Part shown: positions 38,073 through 46,346 of the stretch, in pieces
Layout of the letters: every line of letters begins with the position of its first letter
How positions within the stretch are numbered: the stretch's first letter is position 1
Origin: Phycisphaerae bacterium
GTDB taxonomy: Bacteria > Planctomycetota > Phycisphaerae > UBA1845
Length of the DNA stretch: 64,000 bases
Direction of reading: 5' to 3'
NCBI GenBank assembly: GCA_029260015.1
Contig: JAJDEB010000024.1
Location: 1 to 64,000, forward strand
The notes under the pieces: generated by a model
The model's input: only the letters and a program-made list of their open reading frames with translations
What the model was told of the DNA's origin: nothing
Database searches by the model: none
Made by a program: the position numbers and the translations under genes

Positions 38073-38494
38073 TGCGTTGCTCCTTCTAGTAAGCGTAGAT
38101 TGAATGCCCCGTTTGTTCGTCCCTCGACAACAGTGCCGAGGTGCCACCAAGCTCCTTGACCGGTTCTGGAGCGCGATTTGCAAAACGTGCTCCATAGATT
38201 TCCGCCCAGTCAAAAACTGATCCTTCGTTAAAGAGGGCGTATGAGTCGTAACCGTGCTTTTGCTTCCGTTGGTGTCTGGTTTCATGGTTCTGTCCGGCGA
38301 ATGGGGTTCTGTCTCCCATTGGTTCCTTATGGCGTGTCATCGCATTGCATGTCTGCCGCCTTCACCCCGTAAACAAGCGAGCTGCCCTGGAAGGGTCATG
38401 AGTTTCAAAAATTTATGGTATCGATCGTAAGTTGTTAAAAGACAGTAAATTACGAAAGTGCCCCTGCCGCCGTGTTGTGGGTATAATGATGGTC
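38073..38494. promoter_or_regulatory. Divergent region between PEP-CTERM gene and ECF sigma (module III)
   Basis: About 420 bases with promoters expected in both directions. Repeat R2 fills its right part, just upstream of the sigma gene. No gene supported. Confidence 0.45.
38358..38457. repeat. Direct repeat R2
   Basis: Second copy of the ~100-bp repeat at 37370-37470, same orientation, about 40 bases upstream of the sigma-factor start. See R1. Confidence 0.7.
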
Positions 38495-39133
38495 ATGTCA
38501 GACTCAGCACCTCAGAACGAACCTGACGCCACCGAATTGCTGGCGCGAATCTCTGGAGGAGATCGCGATGCGGTCGAGGATCTGCTCCCGCTGGTTTACG
38601 CTGAATTGCGGTCCAGGGCGGGCGCGTATTTTCGCGGACAGCCAAGCAATCACACCCTTCAACCGACGGCGCTGGTCCACGAAGCTTATTTAAAATTGGT
38701 GCGTAATCCGGGCGGCGGTTGGAACAGCCGAGCGCATTTTTGCGCGGTGGCAGCGGCTGCAATGCGACAGGTTCTGGTGAATCATGCCAAACGGCGTGCG
38801 CTGGCTCGCGAAGATCGGGCCAACCGTGGTGCTGCGGCGACGTCGATTGCAACGCCCTCATCGGATTCCACCATTGACGTGTTAGACCTTGATGAAGCAT
38901 TGACACGTCTGGGCGCATTGGAGCCCGAACACGTGCGCCTGATTGAGGTTCGTTTTTTTGGGGGACTAACCGTTGAAGAAACGGCGGATGTCTTAGGCAA
39001 ATCGGTTTCGACGATCAAGCGTGAATGGCGCCGGCTGCGCGCTTGGCTACGACGAGAGTTGACGGAAGGGGCATCGAGTGAAACGCGTCGAGCTACACAA
39101 AATGGCGTTGAACCTCTTCGACCAGGTCTGTGA
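38495..39133 (+). CDS. ECF sigma factor of the kinase-associated type (module III)
   Basis: 212 residues from ATG 38495 (ATG 38486 also possible; the frame is open from 38432). Region 2 contains [18 protein letters not shown] and AAMRQVLVNHAKRRA. Region 4 contains LIEVRFFGGLTVEETADVLGKSVSTIKREWRRLRAWLRREL. It is close in sequence to the module I and II sigma factors. The kinase gene begins inside its last 56 bases in another frame, so the two are translationally coupled. Confidence 0.88.
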   Translation: MSDSAPQNEPDATELLARISGGDRDAVEDLLPLVYAELRSRAGAYFRGQPSNHTLQPTALVHEAYLKLVRNPGGGWNSRAHFCAVAAAAMRQVLVNHAKRRALAREDRANRGAAATSIATPSSDSTIDVLDLDEALTRLGALEPEHVRLIEVRFFGGLTVEETADVLGKSVSTIKREWRRLRAWLRRELTEGASSETRRATQNGVEPLRPGL

Positions 39134-41513
39134 TCTCCCCAATGACGAGCGGACTGCATATCTATCTCAACATTGCCACGATCCGCAACTACGCGAAGAG
39201 GTCGAAGCGCTGCTGCGCCATGACGAGGCAAATGATAGTTTTATTGATGGGGAACGTCCCAGCGCAGCGTTGGATGCGATGGCCGCCCAGGTCATCAGTG
39301 ATGTAGCTGCCGAATATCCAGATCGAATCGGACAATACAAAATCATTCGCAAAATCGGCGAAGGCGGTATGGGGATCATCTATGAAGCCGAACAGGAATC
39401 ACCCCGCCGTCGTGTCGCATTGAAAGTTCTGCGGCCAGGCATGATGGGTCGCAGCATGCTCAAACGCTTTGAGCACGAAGCCCATATGCTCGGACAGTTG
39501 CAGCATCCCGGCATTGCCCAAATTTACGAAGCGGGGTTGGCCGCCCTTCCGCAAGGACGCCAGCCATTCTTCGCAATGGAATATATCGACGGCGAAACGC
39601 TCGATCGCTACGCCAACGCGCATGATCTAGATACCAATCAACGAATGGAATTGATGGCCCGCGTATGCGACGCAGTGCAGCACGCGCATCAGAAGGGGAT
39701 CATCCATCGCGACTTGAAACCCAGCAACGTCCTCGTCGTCAGTCACCAAGGCAGTGACGCGACCAAGTTGACCAAGACGTCCGCGCCAACAGGTTCCATG
39801 ATGGATCACATTGGCCAACCCAAAGTGCTTGATTTTGGGATTGCTCGGGCGACGGATGCCGATCTTCAAGTTGTCACCGTGCAAACTGAGGTTGGACAAC
39901 TGGTCGGTACGCTGGCATACATGGGACCGGAGCAAGTGGCAGGACGATCAGACGATCTCGACACGCGCTGCGACGTGTATGCATTGGGTGTGATGCTTTA
40001 TGAATTGCTCGCAAGCCAACGCCCTTACGACTTGGGCGGATTACCCGTTACCGAAGCGGTGCGGATCATTCGGGAGGAGACCCCGCCGCGCCTTGGGACG
40101 ATCAATCGCCGTTTGCGAGGTGATGTCGAAACCATCGTCGAAAAGGCCATGGAGAAAAGTAGGGAGCGTCGCTACAGTTCGGCGGTGGAGTTGGCTGCGG
40201 ACATTCGGCGGCAATTGAGCGGTGCTCCGATCGATGCCCGACCGGCCAGCACGTTTTATCAATTCTCCCGATTCGCAAAACGCAACACTGGCTTGGTTGC
40301 TGGCGTCGCTGCAGCAATACTCGCACTATCCGTGGGGTTGGCGTTTGCAACGTGGAACGCGCATCTCGCAAATCAAGCGACTCAGCTAGCACAGGAAGAA
40401 GGCGAGCGCGCAATGCAGGCGCTCGCCGACGTTGAACTTGTTGCTGATTTCCAAGGCGCGATCGTTAAGAGCGCCAACATGCCAGCGATGGGGAAATTGA
40501 TCCTAGATGAAGTAGCCGCACAGGTCGGCGAGCGCGATTCAAGCACGGACGTCAAGACGACGCTAAAGGAACTCAATGCCGCCAGCATTGCACGAGCGGT
40601 GGTGGACGCCAGCTTGCTTCGCAAAGCATCCGAAACTGCTCGCAAGCAGTTTTCCGAGAGGCCCACACTCGAAGCCGATATCCATGAATCGCTGGCGGAT
40701 ACGTATTTTGTGATCGGAATGTATGAGCAAAGCTTGAACGAAGCCCAGGCTGCGCTCTCGCTTCGTCGCGAACATCTTGGCGATGACCATTCCGATACCA
40801 TCAAGATGATCGGAAACGTTTGCCATATATTGAACAACTTGCGTCGTTCCAAGGAAGCAGAGCCGTATGCGGAAGAGGCGCTCAACCGGCTTCGGGCGGC
40901 GAAATCCGAAGATGACAAACTGGTGCTTGAAGCATACTACCGCTTGGTTTTCACAAAACGCGGTCTTAAGGAGTTTGACGAGGCGCTCGCGTTATCCCAA
41001 AAACTAGTTGAGACAGCGCAACGTACGCTGGACCAAGAGGACAATAAACTCCTCACTTATCGGCAGCAATTGGCGATGATCTACACGGAGTTGGGACGAC
41101 ATGAAGAATCTTTGGCAATTCGCGAAGACGTTTTGGAAGCATATCGGCGCGAGTTTGACGCGAACAGTCCGCGCGTATTGGGTTGCGCAAGTCAGGTTGC
41201 GATGACGCTGAAGCGCCTCGGCCGCCTGGAGGAGTCGGAGGAGGCGTTTGCGGTAGTTGTCGAACGTGCGGAAAAGTCGCTTGGCGCGACGGACCCACGC
41301 ACCATGCGCGTCTTGAAAAGCCTCGCAATCATTCGAGCAGAGCGAGGTCAAACAGAATTGGCACGCGAGAATTTTGCATCATTGCTTGAGCGCCAACGCA
41401 AGACGCTCGCACCGGATCACCCGGCGATCAACCAGACGATTGAAACGATCCGGAAACTGAACAATGACGGCGAAGAAAGCGCAACATCACCAGTGCTGGA
41501 GGGTATTCAATAA
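39078..41513 (+). CDS. Ser/Thr kinase with transmembrane helix and TPR sensor (module III)
   Basis: 811 residues. GTG 39078 follows GGAAGGGG; ATG 39102 is the alternative. An N-terminal helical region (LFDQVCDLPNDERTAYLSQH) precedes the kinase domain at about 83-375, with [27 protein letters not shown] (about 211), DFGIA and the activation segment GTLAYMGPEQ. The transmembrane helix is at about 405-425 (LVAGVAAAILALSVGLAFA), followed by a helical linker and TPRs at about 540-790. All catalytic residues are present. It overlaps the sigma gene and should be co-regulated with it. Confidence 0.92.
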   Translation: MKRVELHKMALNLFDQVCDLPNDERTAYLSQHCHDPQLREEVEALLRHDEANDSFIDGERPSAALDAMAAQVISDVAAEYPDRIGQYKIIRKIGEGGMGIIYEAEQESPRRRVALKVLRPGMMGRSMLKRFEHEAHMLGQLQHPGIAQIYEAGLAALPQGRQPFFAMEYIDGETLDRYANAHDLDTNQRMELMARVCDAVQHAHQKGIIHRDLKPSNVLVVSHQGSDATKLTKTSAPTGSMMDHIGQPKVLDFGIARATDADLQVVTVQTEVGQLVGTLAYMGPEQVAGRSDDLDTRCDVYALGVMLYELLASQRPYDLGGLPVTEAVRIIREETPPRLGTINRRLRGDVETIVEKAMEKSRERRYSSAVELAADIRRQLSGAPIDARPASTFYQFSRFAKRNTGLVAGVAAAILALSVGLAFATWNAHLANQATQLAQEEGERAMQALADVELVADFQGAIVKSANMPAMGKLILDEVAAQVGERDSSTDVKTTLKELNAASIARAVVDASLLRKASETARKQFSERPTLEADIHESLADTYFVIGMYEQSLNEAQAALSLRREHLGDDHSDTIKMIGNVCHILNNLRRSKEAEPYAEEALNRLRAAKSEDDKLVLEAYYRLVFTKRGLKEFDEALALSQKLVETAQRTLDQEDNKLLTYRQQLAMIYTELGRHEESLAIREDVLEAYRREFDANSPRVLGCASQVAMTLKRLGRLEESEEAFAVVVERAEKSLGATDPRTMRVLKSLAIIRAERGQTELARENFASLLERQRKTLAPDHPAINQTIETIRKLNNDGEESATSPVLEGIQ

Positions 41514-41768
41514 ATCTTCGCAACGAATGATCCACCTATAATTCAATAGGTACGATCAGTCTTGCACCCATATTCCTATTTCCGCTTTGAAGCGATGATC
41601 GATTCGAATCGATTGAAGCCAACTTTGCAAAATGGGCCTGAATCGATCATGCGGATCATTCAGCGGATCGAAGCCGGTGCTTCACCACCGGTTGATCAAT
41701 CTACTGCTCAGCGTCTTACAAATTCCAATGACACATGAAGTCTTGAGATTGGAATCCGTCGGTTTCGT
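41514..41768. other. Intergenic region with ATCGAT-rich palindromes
   Basis: No gene. ATCGATTCGAATCGAT at 41598-41613 is a perfect 16-bp palindrome, and several further GATCG/ATCGAT words follow within 60 bases. Purpose unknown; they may be recombination or protein-binding sites near the repeat that begins at 41769. Confidence 0.4.
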
Positions 41769-41783
41769 CCTGCGGGCTATGAA
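41769..41783 (+). repeat. Core repeat copy 2 (CCTGCGGGCTATGAA)
   Basis: Identical to copies at 31835, 42144 and 49144. It marks the left edge of the 270-bp repeat. Confidence 0.85.
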
Positions 41784-42039
41784 CCCGGACCGAAAGTGTA
41801 ATTCTTGGCTGATAACGCAGATATCGAAGATTGAGCGCGGCAGAATGCGGCAGAATGCGGCAGATCGCGGCAATCTGGGGCGCACCGGCGCGTCTGGAGA
41901 GCGACTAATTCACATCGCAGACGCGCGTCTGGGATTTGGTTGAGCGTCTGTTTGCGGCATGGCCAGCGGGGGTTCAAAATGTTGATCACGTATTCACGCT
42001 GAACTCACGGCCGTTTGATGCGAGGTGATCGAACTCATG
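41770..42039 (+). repeat. Dispersed repeat, 270-bp copy
   Basis: Homologous along its whole length to 49145-49405. Conserved landmarks are GGGGCGCACCGGCGCGTCTGG, the 14-bp palindrome CAGACGCGCGTCTG (41918-41931), AGCGGGGGTTCAAAATGT and GCGAGGTGATC(G/T)AACTCATG at the end. No coding frame is shared by both copies. Similarity starts at the core repeat and stops after CTCATG. Confidence 0.85.
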
Positions 42040-42143
42040 TTAGCCGATGGTATCGGCTTGTCCGCGGCCAAGGCACGCCAAACATGGAAGGGCACCGCGC
42101 CGGAACCTACGGAATCGGCCAGCGGGCGCCCTTCGCTTTCTCC

Positions 42144-42158
42144 CCTGCGGGCTATGAA
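42144..42158 (+). repeat. Core repeat copy 3 (CCTGCGGGCTATGAA)
   Basis: Identical 15-bp copy at the left edge of the second 157-bp repeat. Confidence 0.85.
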
Positions 42159-42301
42159 GAAGCAACTCGTAATGTAAGTGGCTGAAGAGACTCAGATTAC
42201 GGACAGCATTCTGTGCCATAAGCCATTCCAGATTCAAAAACTATTGGTTTCGAAGTCAGCCCTGAGTCGCAACAGAATGAAGACTGACGCAGAAATGACG
42301 C
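42145..42301 (+). repeat. 157-bp dispersed repeat, copy 2
   Basis: Gap-free match to 31836-31992. Sequence to its left (about 42060-42143) has a short resemblance to the IS701-like transposase gene (GGCACGCCAAAC), so this site may also carry a scrap of that element. Confidence 0.75.
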
Positions 42302-42574
42302 TAGGAGGCAACACAGCGTTTCACCGCCGGCAAGCCCGCCCCTTACGAACCAATGAGGATTCCCGACACTCAAACAGGGCGTTGACATTTTAGCCCTCCT
42401 CTTCATTGACCTGCATAAATCGGACAACGAAACTGCCCAGGTCGGTGGAAGCCGCAAGATTTGCCAGGTCACTCAAGGCTCGATTTCCTATATTCTCCAA
42501 GCGAAAGCAATTTCAATTTTTGATACGAGGTGCGTCAACGTCTCAGACTTGTTTTGGTTGAGCCCGCGCACAAG
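42302..42574. other. Intergenic region without recognisable genes
   Basis: About 270 bases between the 157-bp repeat and the terminator of the lipoprotein gene. Nothing further seen. Confidence 0.4.
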
Positions 42575-42611
42575 AAAAACGCGCTCGCGACCTTTCGGAC
42601 CGCGAGCGCGT
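42575..42611 (-). terminator. Rho-independent terminator of the downstream lipoprotein gene
   Basis: Perfect 11-bp stem: ACGCGCTCGCG (42579-42589) and CGCGAGCGCGT (42601-42611), 11-base loop. On the minus strand it is followed by TTTTT. It lies 34 bases past the stop at 42646. Confidence 0.88.
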
Positions 42612-42645
42612 CTCGTTGGGGCAACAGATGTTGGGACACTGTTGC

Positions 42646-43920
42646 TTAGGGATTCAAGATGGGATCAAGCACACCGCCGTTTAGCGGAATGTCAGCCGTC
42701 AACTGACCCGTGGACACTCGCATCAGCGTTGAAGTTTCGCTATCACCGTTGATGCCCACGATCCAGATATCCGTTCCGAGTACCGTCACGCCGTACCAAT
42801 TCACCGTCGGATCGGGAAGGCGATAAGTCGCCACAACCACATACTCGACCGGATCGATCAACATCAGGTGCCTACCGCGCATCGCCCAGACCAACTCACC
42901 GTCAAACGCCAGGGACGCGAGGAACAGATCGAATTCAACATTGTCCAGCATCGTGTCCGGCTCGACTTCCGCGTTGACAGTGGCAAACTTGCGACGGTCC
43001 GAAGAAGGATCGCGACCATGTAGAAGAATGATCTTGTCCGCTGGATTCTGCGCCGCAGCTCGAATGTATAACAGCTCACCGATCGTGCTGGTCCTGAACG
43101 TGTCGGTGGTGGCGGTGCTGTTGGCCGCGTACCGATCGAGATCCGTGTTGCCACCACAGCCGCAGGTAGACCAGTTGTCACCGTCCTGCATAAACCTGGT
43201 TTGACGGGCGAATCCAAATTCAACCGGTTCACCCACAACACCGGTGGACGGGTCTATCGGATAATGGGAGTAACCGTTCTGACGACCGGTCACCCAAAGC
43301 GACACGCCATCGTTTGCCATTTCGGCGGACGAATCAATCCTAAACGGCAGCTCATGGCGAACTCCTTCACGAAGTGTGTGGCACCGGAACTCGTTGGGCA
43401 CATTTGTCTCCCGAACAAAGGTGGAAGTCTGCAACTCACCGTCGGTCAGTTCGAGCGTATTCTCGTCAACGATCGTAAACGTCAGTACCTTGGGGCTGTC
43501 GCTTACGCTGCTAAGGATCAGTTCGTTCTCATCAGTATGAACGTAAATCGCCGAATTGCACTCCTTGGCTTGAGTGCTGAAGTCCTCGTAGAAAACCGTC
43601 GCCAGACCGTCATCGTTGAATTCGATGTAGGTCAAGTAGAAGTCCTCGCGGTGCTCGTTGAGCGCGGCGCCGGACTCGTGCTTCCATGACCCTTTGAGAA
43701 GCTCGGCGTCGGTCGGAAACGCTACTTCGCCGTTTGTATTGATCGGATCGGGGCCGTTGGTGTTCACCGGGTCCGGACCATTGGTATTGATTGGATCCGG
43801 CATCGGAAACGGTTCGGGTGACGGCTCGGGCGTGCCCTGTACGTTGCAGCCGCAACAAACCATCAAAATGCATGCCACCCCGGCAAGCATCAAATCCCTG
43901 GTATCAAATCGGTTATTCAT
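42646..43920 (-). CDS. Exported lipoprotein-like protein, tandem paralogue B (module IV)
   Basis: 424 residues from ATG 43920 (AGGAG seven bases upstream; the frame is open to 44004). The N-terminal hydrophobic stretch ends LMVCCGC, a possible but non-canonical lipoprotein site. A low-complexity linker of three INTNG/VNTNG units (repeat of eight residues, PDPxNTNG) follows at about 40-65. Next is a beta domain starting GSWKHESG, and then propeller-like strands ending DGELVWAMRGRHLMLIDPVEYVV. It is clearly paralogous to the next gene upstream on the same strand. Function unknown; location probably outer surface or periplasm. Confidence 0.78.
   Translation of the reverse strand: MNNRFDTRDLMLAGVACILMVCCGCNVQGTPEPSPEPFPMPDPINTNGPDPVNTNGPDPINTNGEVAFPTDAELLKGSWKHESGAALNEHREDFYLTYIEFNDDGLATVFYEDFSTQAKECNSAIYVHTDENELILSSVSDSPKVLTFTIVDENTLELTDGELQTSTFVRETNVPNEFRCHTLREGVRHELPFRIDSSAEMANDGVSLWVTGRQNGYSHYPIDPSTGVVGEPVEFGFARQTRFMQDGDNWSTCGCGGNTDLDRYAANSTATTDTFRTSTIGELLYIRAAAQNPADKIILLHGRDPSSDRRKFATVNAEVEPDTMLDNVEFDLFLASLAFDGELVWAMRGRHLMLIDPVEYVVVATYRLPDPTVNWYGVTVLGTDIWIVGINGDSETSTLMRVSTGQLTADIPLNGGVLDPILNP
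43735..43803. repeat. 24-bp minisatellite in lipoprotein B linker
   Basis: About three imperfect 24-base units encode PDP(I/V)NTNG. The same unit occurs about twice in the paralogue near 45285-45325. Such arrays can change copy number by slippage. Confidence 0.7.
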
Positions 43921-44247
43921 CGTTCTACTCCTGGTCATGGCTCCGGAACACTTGCCGGATTTTCTTGATTCGTTCTCGACGCCGTCGCCATTCGACGGTT
44001 CCACTATTCATGCGACAACAAACGTTGAGTTTCACACTTTGGTTGAATCTATTTTTTTCGCCGCGCGAACTGCAATGCACACAATGGAAGCACACGACAT
44101 GGCGCAAATAAGACGAGCCGCGACGTTGCGAGAAAAATCCTCTACAACACGCGGCTCGAATCATGATGCATCAACGATCCGGCGATACGGTGGCCTGATC
44201 GGTTTAGCTGGACCCAGGGGCGTTAGCACGCCGCCGGGCGAATCTGC
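43921..44247. other. Intergenic region between the two lipoprotein paralogues
   Basis: About 330 bases without a gene. A 9-bp perfect inverted repeat (CGAGCCGCG 44114-44122, CGCGGCTCG 44150-44158, loop 27) may act as a weak terminator for the upstream paralogue. The promoter of the downstream paralogue is expected here but not identified. Confidence 0.45.
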
Positions 44248-45462
44248 TTATGTCGACGCCAATCCTGTCGACACTTCCATGATCGTTGTGCCGTCATCAA
44301 AATCGGAAATCAGCAGAAAGATCTTGCCATCCTCCACTACGATACCGACCGGGTAGACTTCCGGAGCCGGAAGCACATAAGTGGTTATGACTTGAAACGT
44401 CGCCGGATCGATCTGCAAAATGCGGTTGCCCGTGATCCCCCAAAGATACTCGCCGTCGTGGCTCATTGATCGGAGCACGATATCAAACAACACATTGTCA
44501 ACCAATTCATCCGGCTCCGTACTTGTGTCGATCTGAAGTACCCGATAATCGTCTTCTCCACGAGGACGGCCTTGCACCCAGAATTCACCCGAAACCGGAT
44601 CCACCGCAGCAGCTCGCAAGTTGGCGTCGATTCCCAAGTCAGTTTCCGTATCCACAGAATCGACTTCAACGCCCGCCAGGGTAAATCGCTTCGTGGTTTC
44701 GTTGCCTCCAGCGTGATCCTGCATCCAGAAATCCTGATCCTGCATGGCGTGTATGTAGGAGAAGCTTTGTGGCGCTGGAACCGGTGCGTGTACCACGCCG
44801 GCAGCAGTCACTCGGGTCAACTCTTTTCCGTCGCCGGAGTTGAACCAGAACGAGTCTCCGTCGAACTCAAGTTCGCCTCGTCCACTCCACTCGACTCCGA
44901 CCGGAATTTCATCTTCGATCGCCAATGTGGCGCAAACGTTCTCGATTGGTACACTTTCAGTACGTGAGAATGTTGACTCTGAGCCGTCCGCTCCAACCAC
45001 AGTGAGCGAATCGAAACCATCAAAGCGGAAGAGATTAACGGTCAAGCCTTCGTCATAAGAATTGAAGATGACGCCCTCTTCTCCAGCCGCCTCATACGAG
45101 AGCGGTTCGCAAGAGTTGGCCTTGGTGACGAAGTCCTGCCCGAAAGCCATGGCCGACCCATCGTCGTAGAATTCAAGGTACGCTGGTGTATATGCCACAT
45201 AGTCTTCAAGCAGGAATCCGCTTTCAACGCGCCAGGCACCAACCAGGTCTTCAAAACCGGATTCGATCGGATCTTCCACTCCGTTGGTATTGACCGGATC
45301 CGGACCGTTGGTATTGATAGGGTCTGGATTTGGATTCGGGTTGGGTATTGGGTCGGGGTCGGTCTGTGGTTGTGGCTCGTTGAAGCTACAGGCGCTACAG
45401 ACAATCAAAGTCGTCATCGTCGCCCCCATCATTCGAAGAATACTGTTTGGTCTGCATTTCAT
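44248..45462 (-). CDS. Exported lipoprotein-like protein, tandem paralogue A (module IV)
   Basis: 404 residues from ATG 45462, with GAGGA seven bases upstream. The signal sequence MTTLIVCSAC ends in an acceptable lipoprotein site (C-S-A-C). A Pro/Asn/Asp linker with INTNG/VNTNG repeats, then GAWRVESG, a beta domain, and propeller-like strands ending DGEYLWGITGNRILQIDPATFQVI match the paralogue position by position. It diverges from the ECF sigma gene at 45626, with 163 bases between starts. I infer it is the exported partner of module IV. Biochemical function unknown. Confidence 0.8.
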   Translation of the reverse strand: MKCRPNSILRMMGATMTTLIVCSACSFNEPQPQTDPDPIPNPNPNPDPINTNGPDPVNTNGVEDPIESGFEDLVGAWRVESGFLLEDYVAYTPAYLEFYDDGSAMAFGQDFVTKANSCEPLSYEAAGEEGVIFNSYDEGLTVNLFRFDGFDSLTVVGADGSESTFSRTESVPIENVCATLAIEDEIPVGVEWSGRGELEFDGDSFWFNSGDGKELTRVTAAGVVHAPVPAPQSFSYIHAMQDQDFWMQDHAGGNETTKRFTLAGVEVDSVDTETDLGIDANLRAAAVDPVSGEFWVQGRPRGEDDYRVLQIDTSTEPDELVDNVLFDIVLRSMSHDGEYLWGITGNRILQIDPATFQVITTYVLPAPEVYPVGIVVEDGKIFLLISDFDDGTTIMEVSTGLAST

Positions 45463-45625
45463 CGTTCTGTCCTCACATGCGGTTTCAGGCAAGTCTCAAG
45501 TACTTTTGTGAGGCCCCAACGGCCTCTGAACATGCGATGCGACGAAAACGTGGGTCGATTCACGCTTTTTCTTGGCGGAATTGGAATCTATACTGAGGAG
45601 TTGAGTTTGAACGGGTGCCATCGAT
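45463..45625. promoter_or_regulatory. Divergent region between lipoprotein A and ECF sigma (module IV)
   Basis: 163 bases containing a small perfect hairpin, GAGGCC (45510-45515) and GGCCTC (45521-45526) with a five-base loop. Promoters for both directions should be here; the shortest of the four divergent regions, so the best one for motif searches. Confidence 0.45.
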
Positions 45626-46243
45626 ATGAATGAACAAGACTTGGAAGTGATTCGAAACGCGATCGGTGGCGACACCAAGGCGATATCCGACTTACTCGGT
45701 CGCCACGGTCCGGCCGTCGAACGGACTCTTCGCATCGGGTCTACATGGCAGGCGATGATTGAACCGGCTGACGTGATGCAAGTCACCTACCTCGAGGCGT
45801 TTTTGCGAATCAAAACCTTTGACCCCGATCGTGGCACTTCGTTTGAAGCGTGGTTGCGCCGCATTGCCGAAAACAATCTCCGCGATGCCGTTAAGGGCCT
45901 CAGCCGCAAGAAGCAACCCCAACCAAGAGACCGCATCAAACCCGGCGGTTACGAGGATTCACTCGTTGGTCTTTATGAGATGTTTAGCGCGTCGATCTCT
46001 ACGCCGAGCCACAAGGTTGCGCGATCCGAACTTTGCAAGGTGGTTGAATCGGCGATCGACGCCCTGCCTGAGCGATACGCCAAAGTTATCCGCCTTTACG
46101 ACCTTGAGGGACGCCCGATTGAGGAAGTTGCATCGGAATTAGAGCGGTCAACCGGAGCGGTTCACATGCTTCGTGCCCGCGCCCAGGACCGCCTGCGCGA
46201 GGTTCTCGGGTCACCTTCCATTTTTTTTGGAACCAATCCGTGA
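45626..46243 (+). CDS. ECF sigma factor of a second planctomycete group (module IV)
   Basis: 205 residues, not of the [11 protein letters not shown] type found in modules I-III. Region 2 contains IEPADVMQVTYLEAFLRIKTF and FEAWLRRIAENNLRDAVKGL. Region 4 contains IDALPERYAKVIRLYDLEGRPIEEVASELERSTGAVHMLRARAQDRL. It precedes its kinase gene by about 100 bases instead of overlapping it. The same module layout built on a different sigma subgroup suggests the arrangement arose or was assembled more than once. Confidence 0.87.
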   Translation: MNEQDLEVIRNAIGGDTKAISDLLGRHGPAVERTLRIGSTWQAMIEPADVMQVTYLEAFLRIKTFDPDRGTSFEAWLRRIAENNLRDAVKGLSRKKQPQPRDRIKPGGYEDSLVGLYEMFSASISTPSHKVARSELCKVVESAIDALPERYAKVIRLYDLEGRPIEEVASELERSTGAVHMLRARAQDRLREVLGSPSIFFGTNP

Positions 46244-46346
46244 ATCTTCGAGGCCTGTTGTCGCACACCGTGATGGGGGCAAGCCCATCCTTATCTAAGA
46301 GGCGTTGAGATGGTGGGGGCGCGACAGTGGGTGTCTCTTGAGTCGA

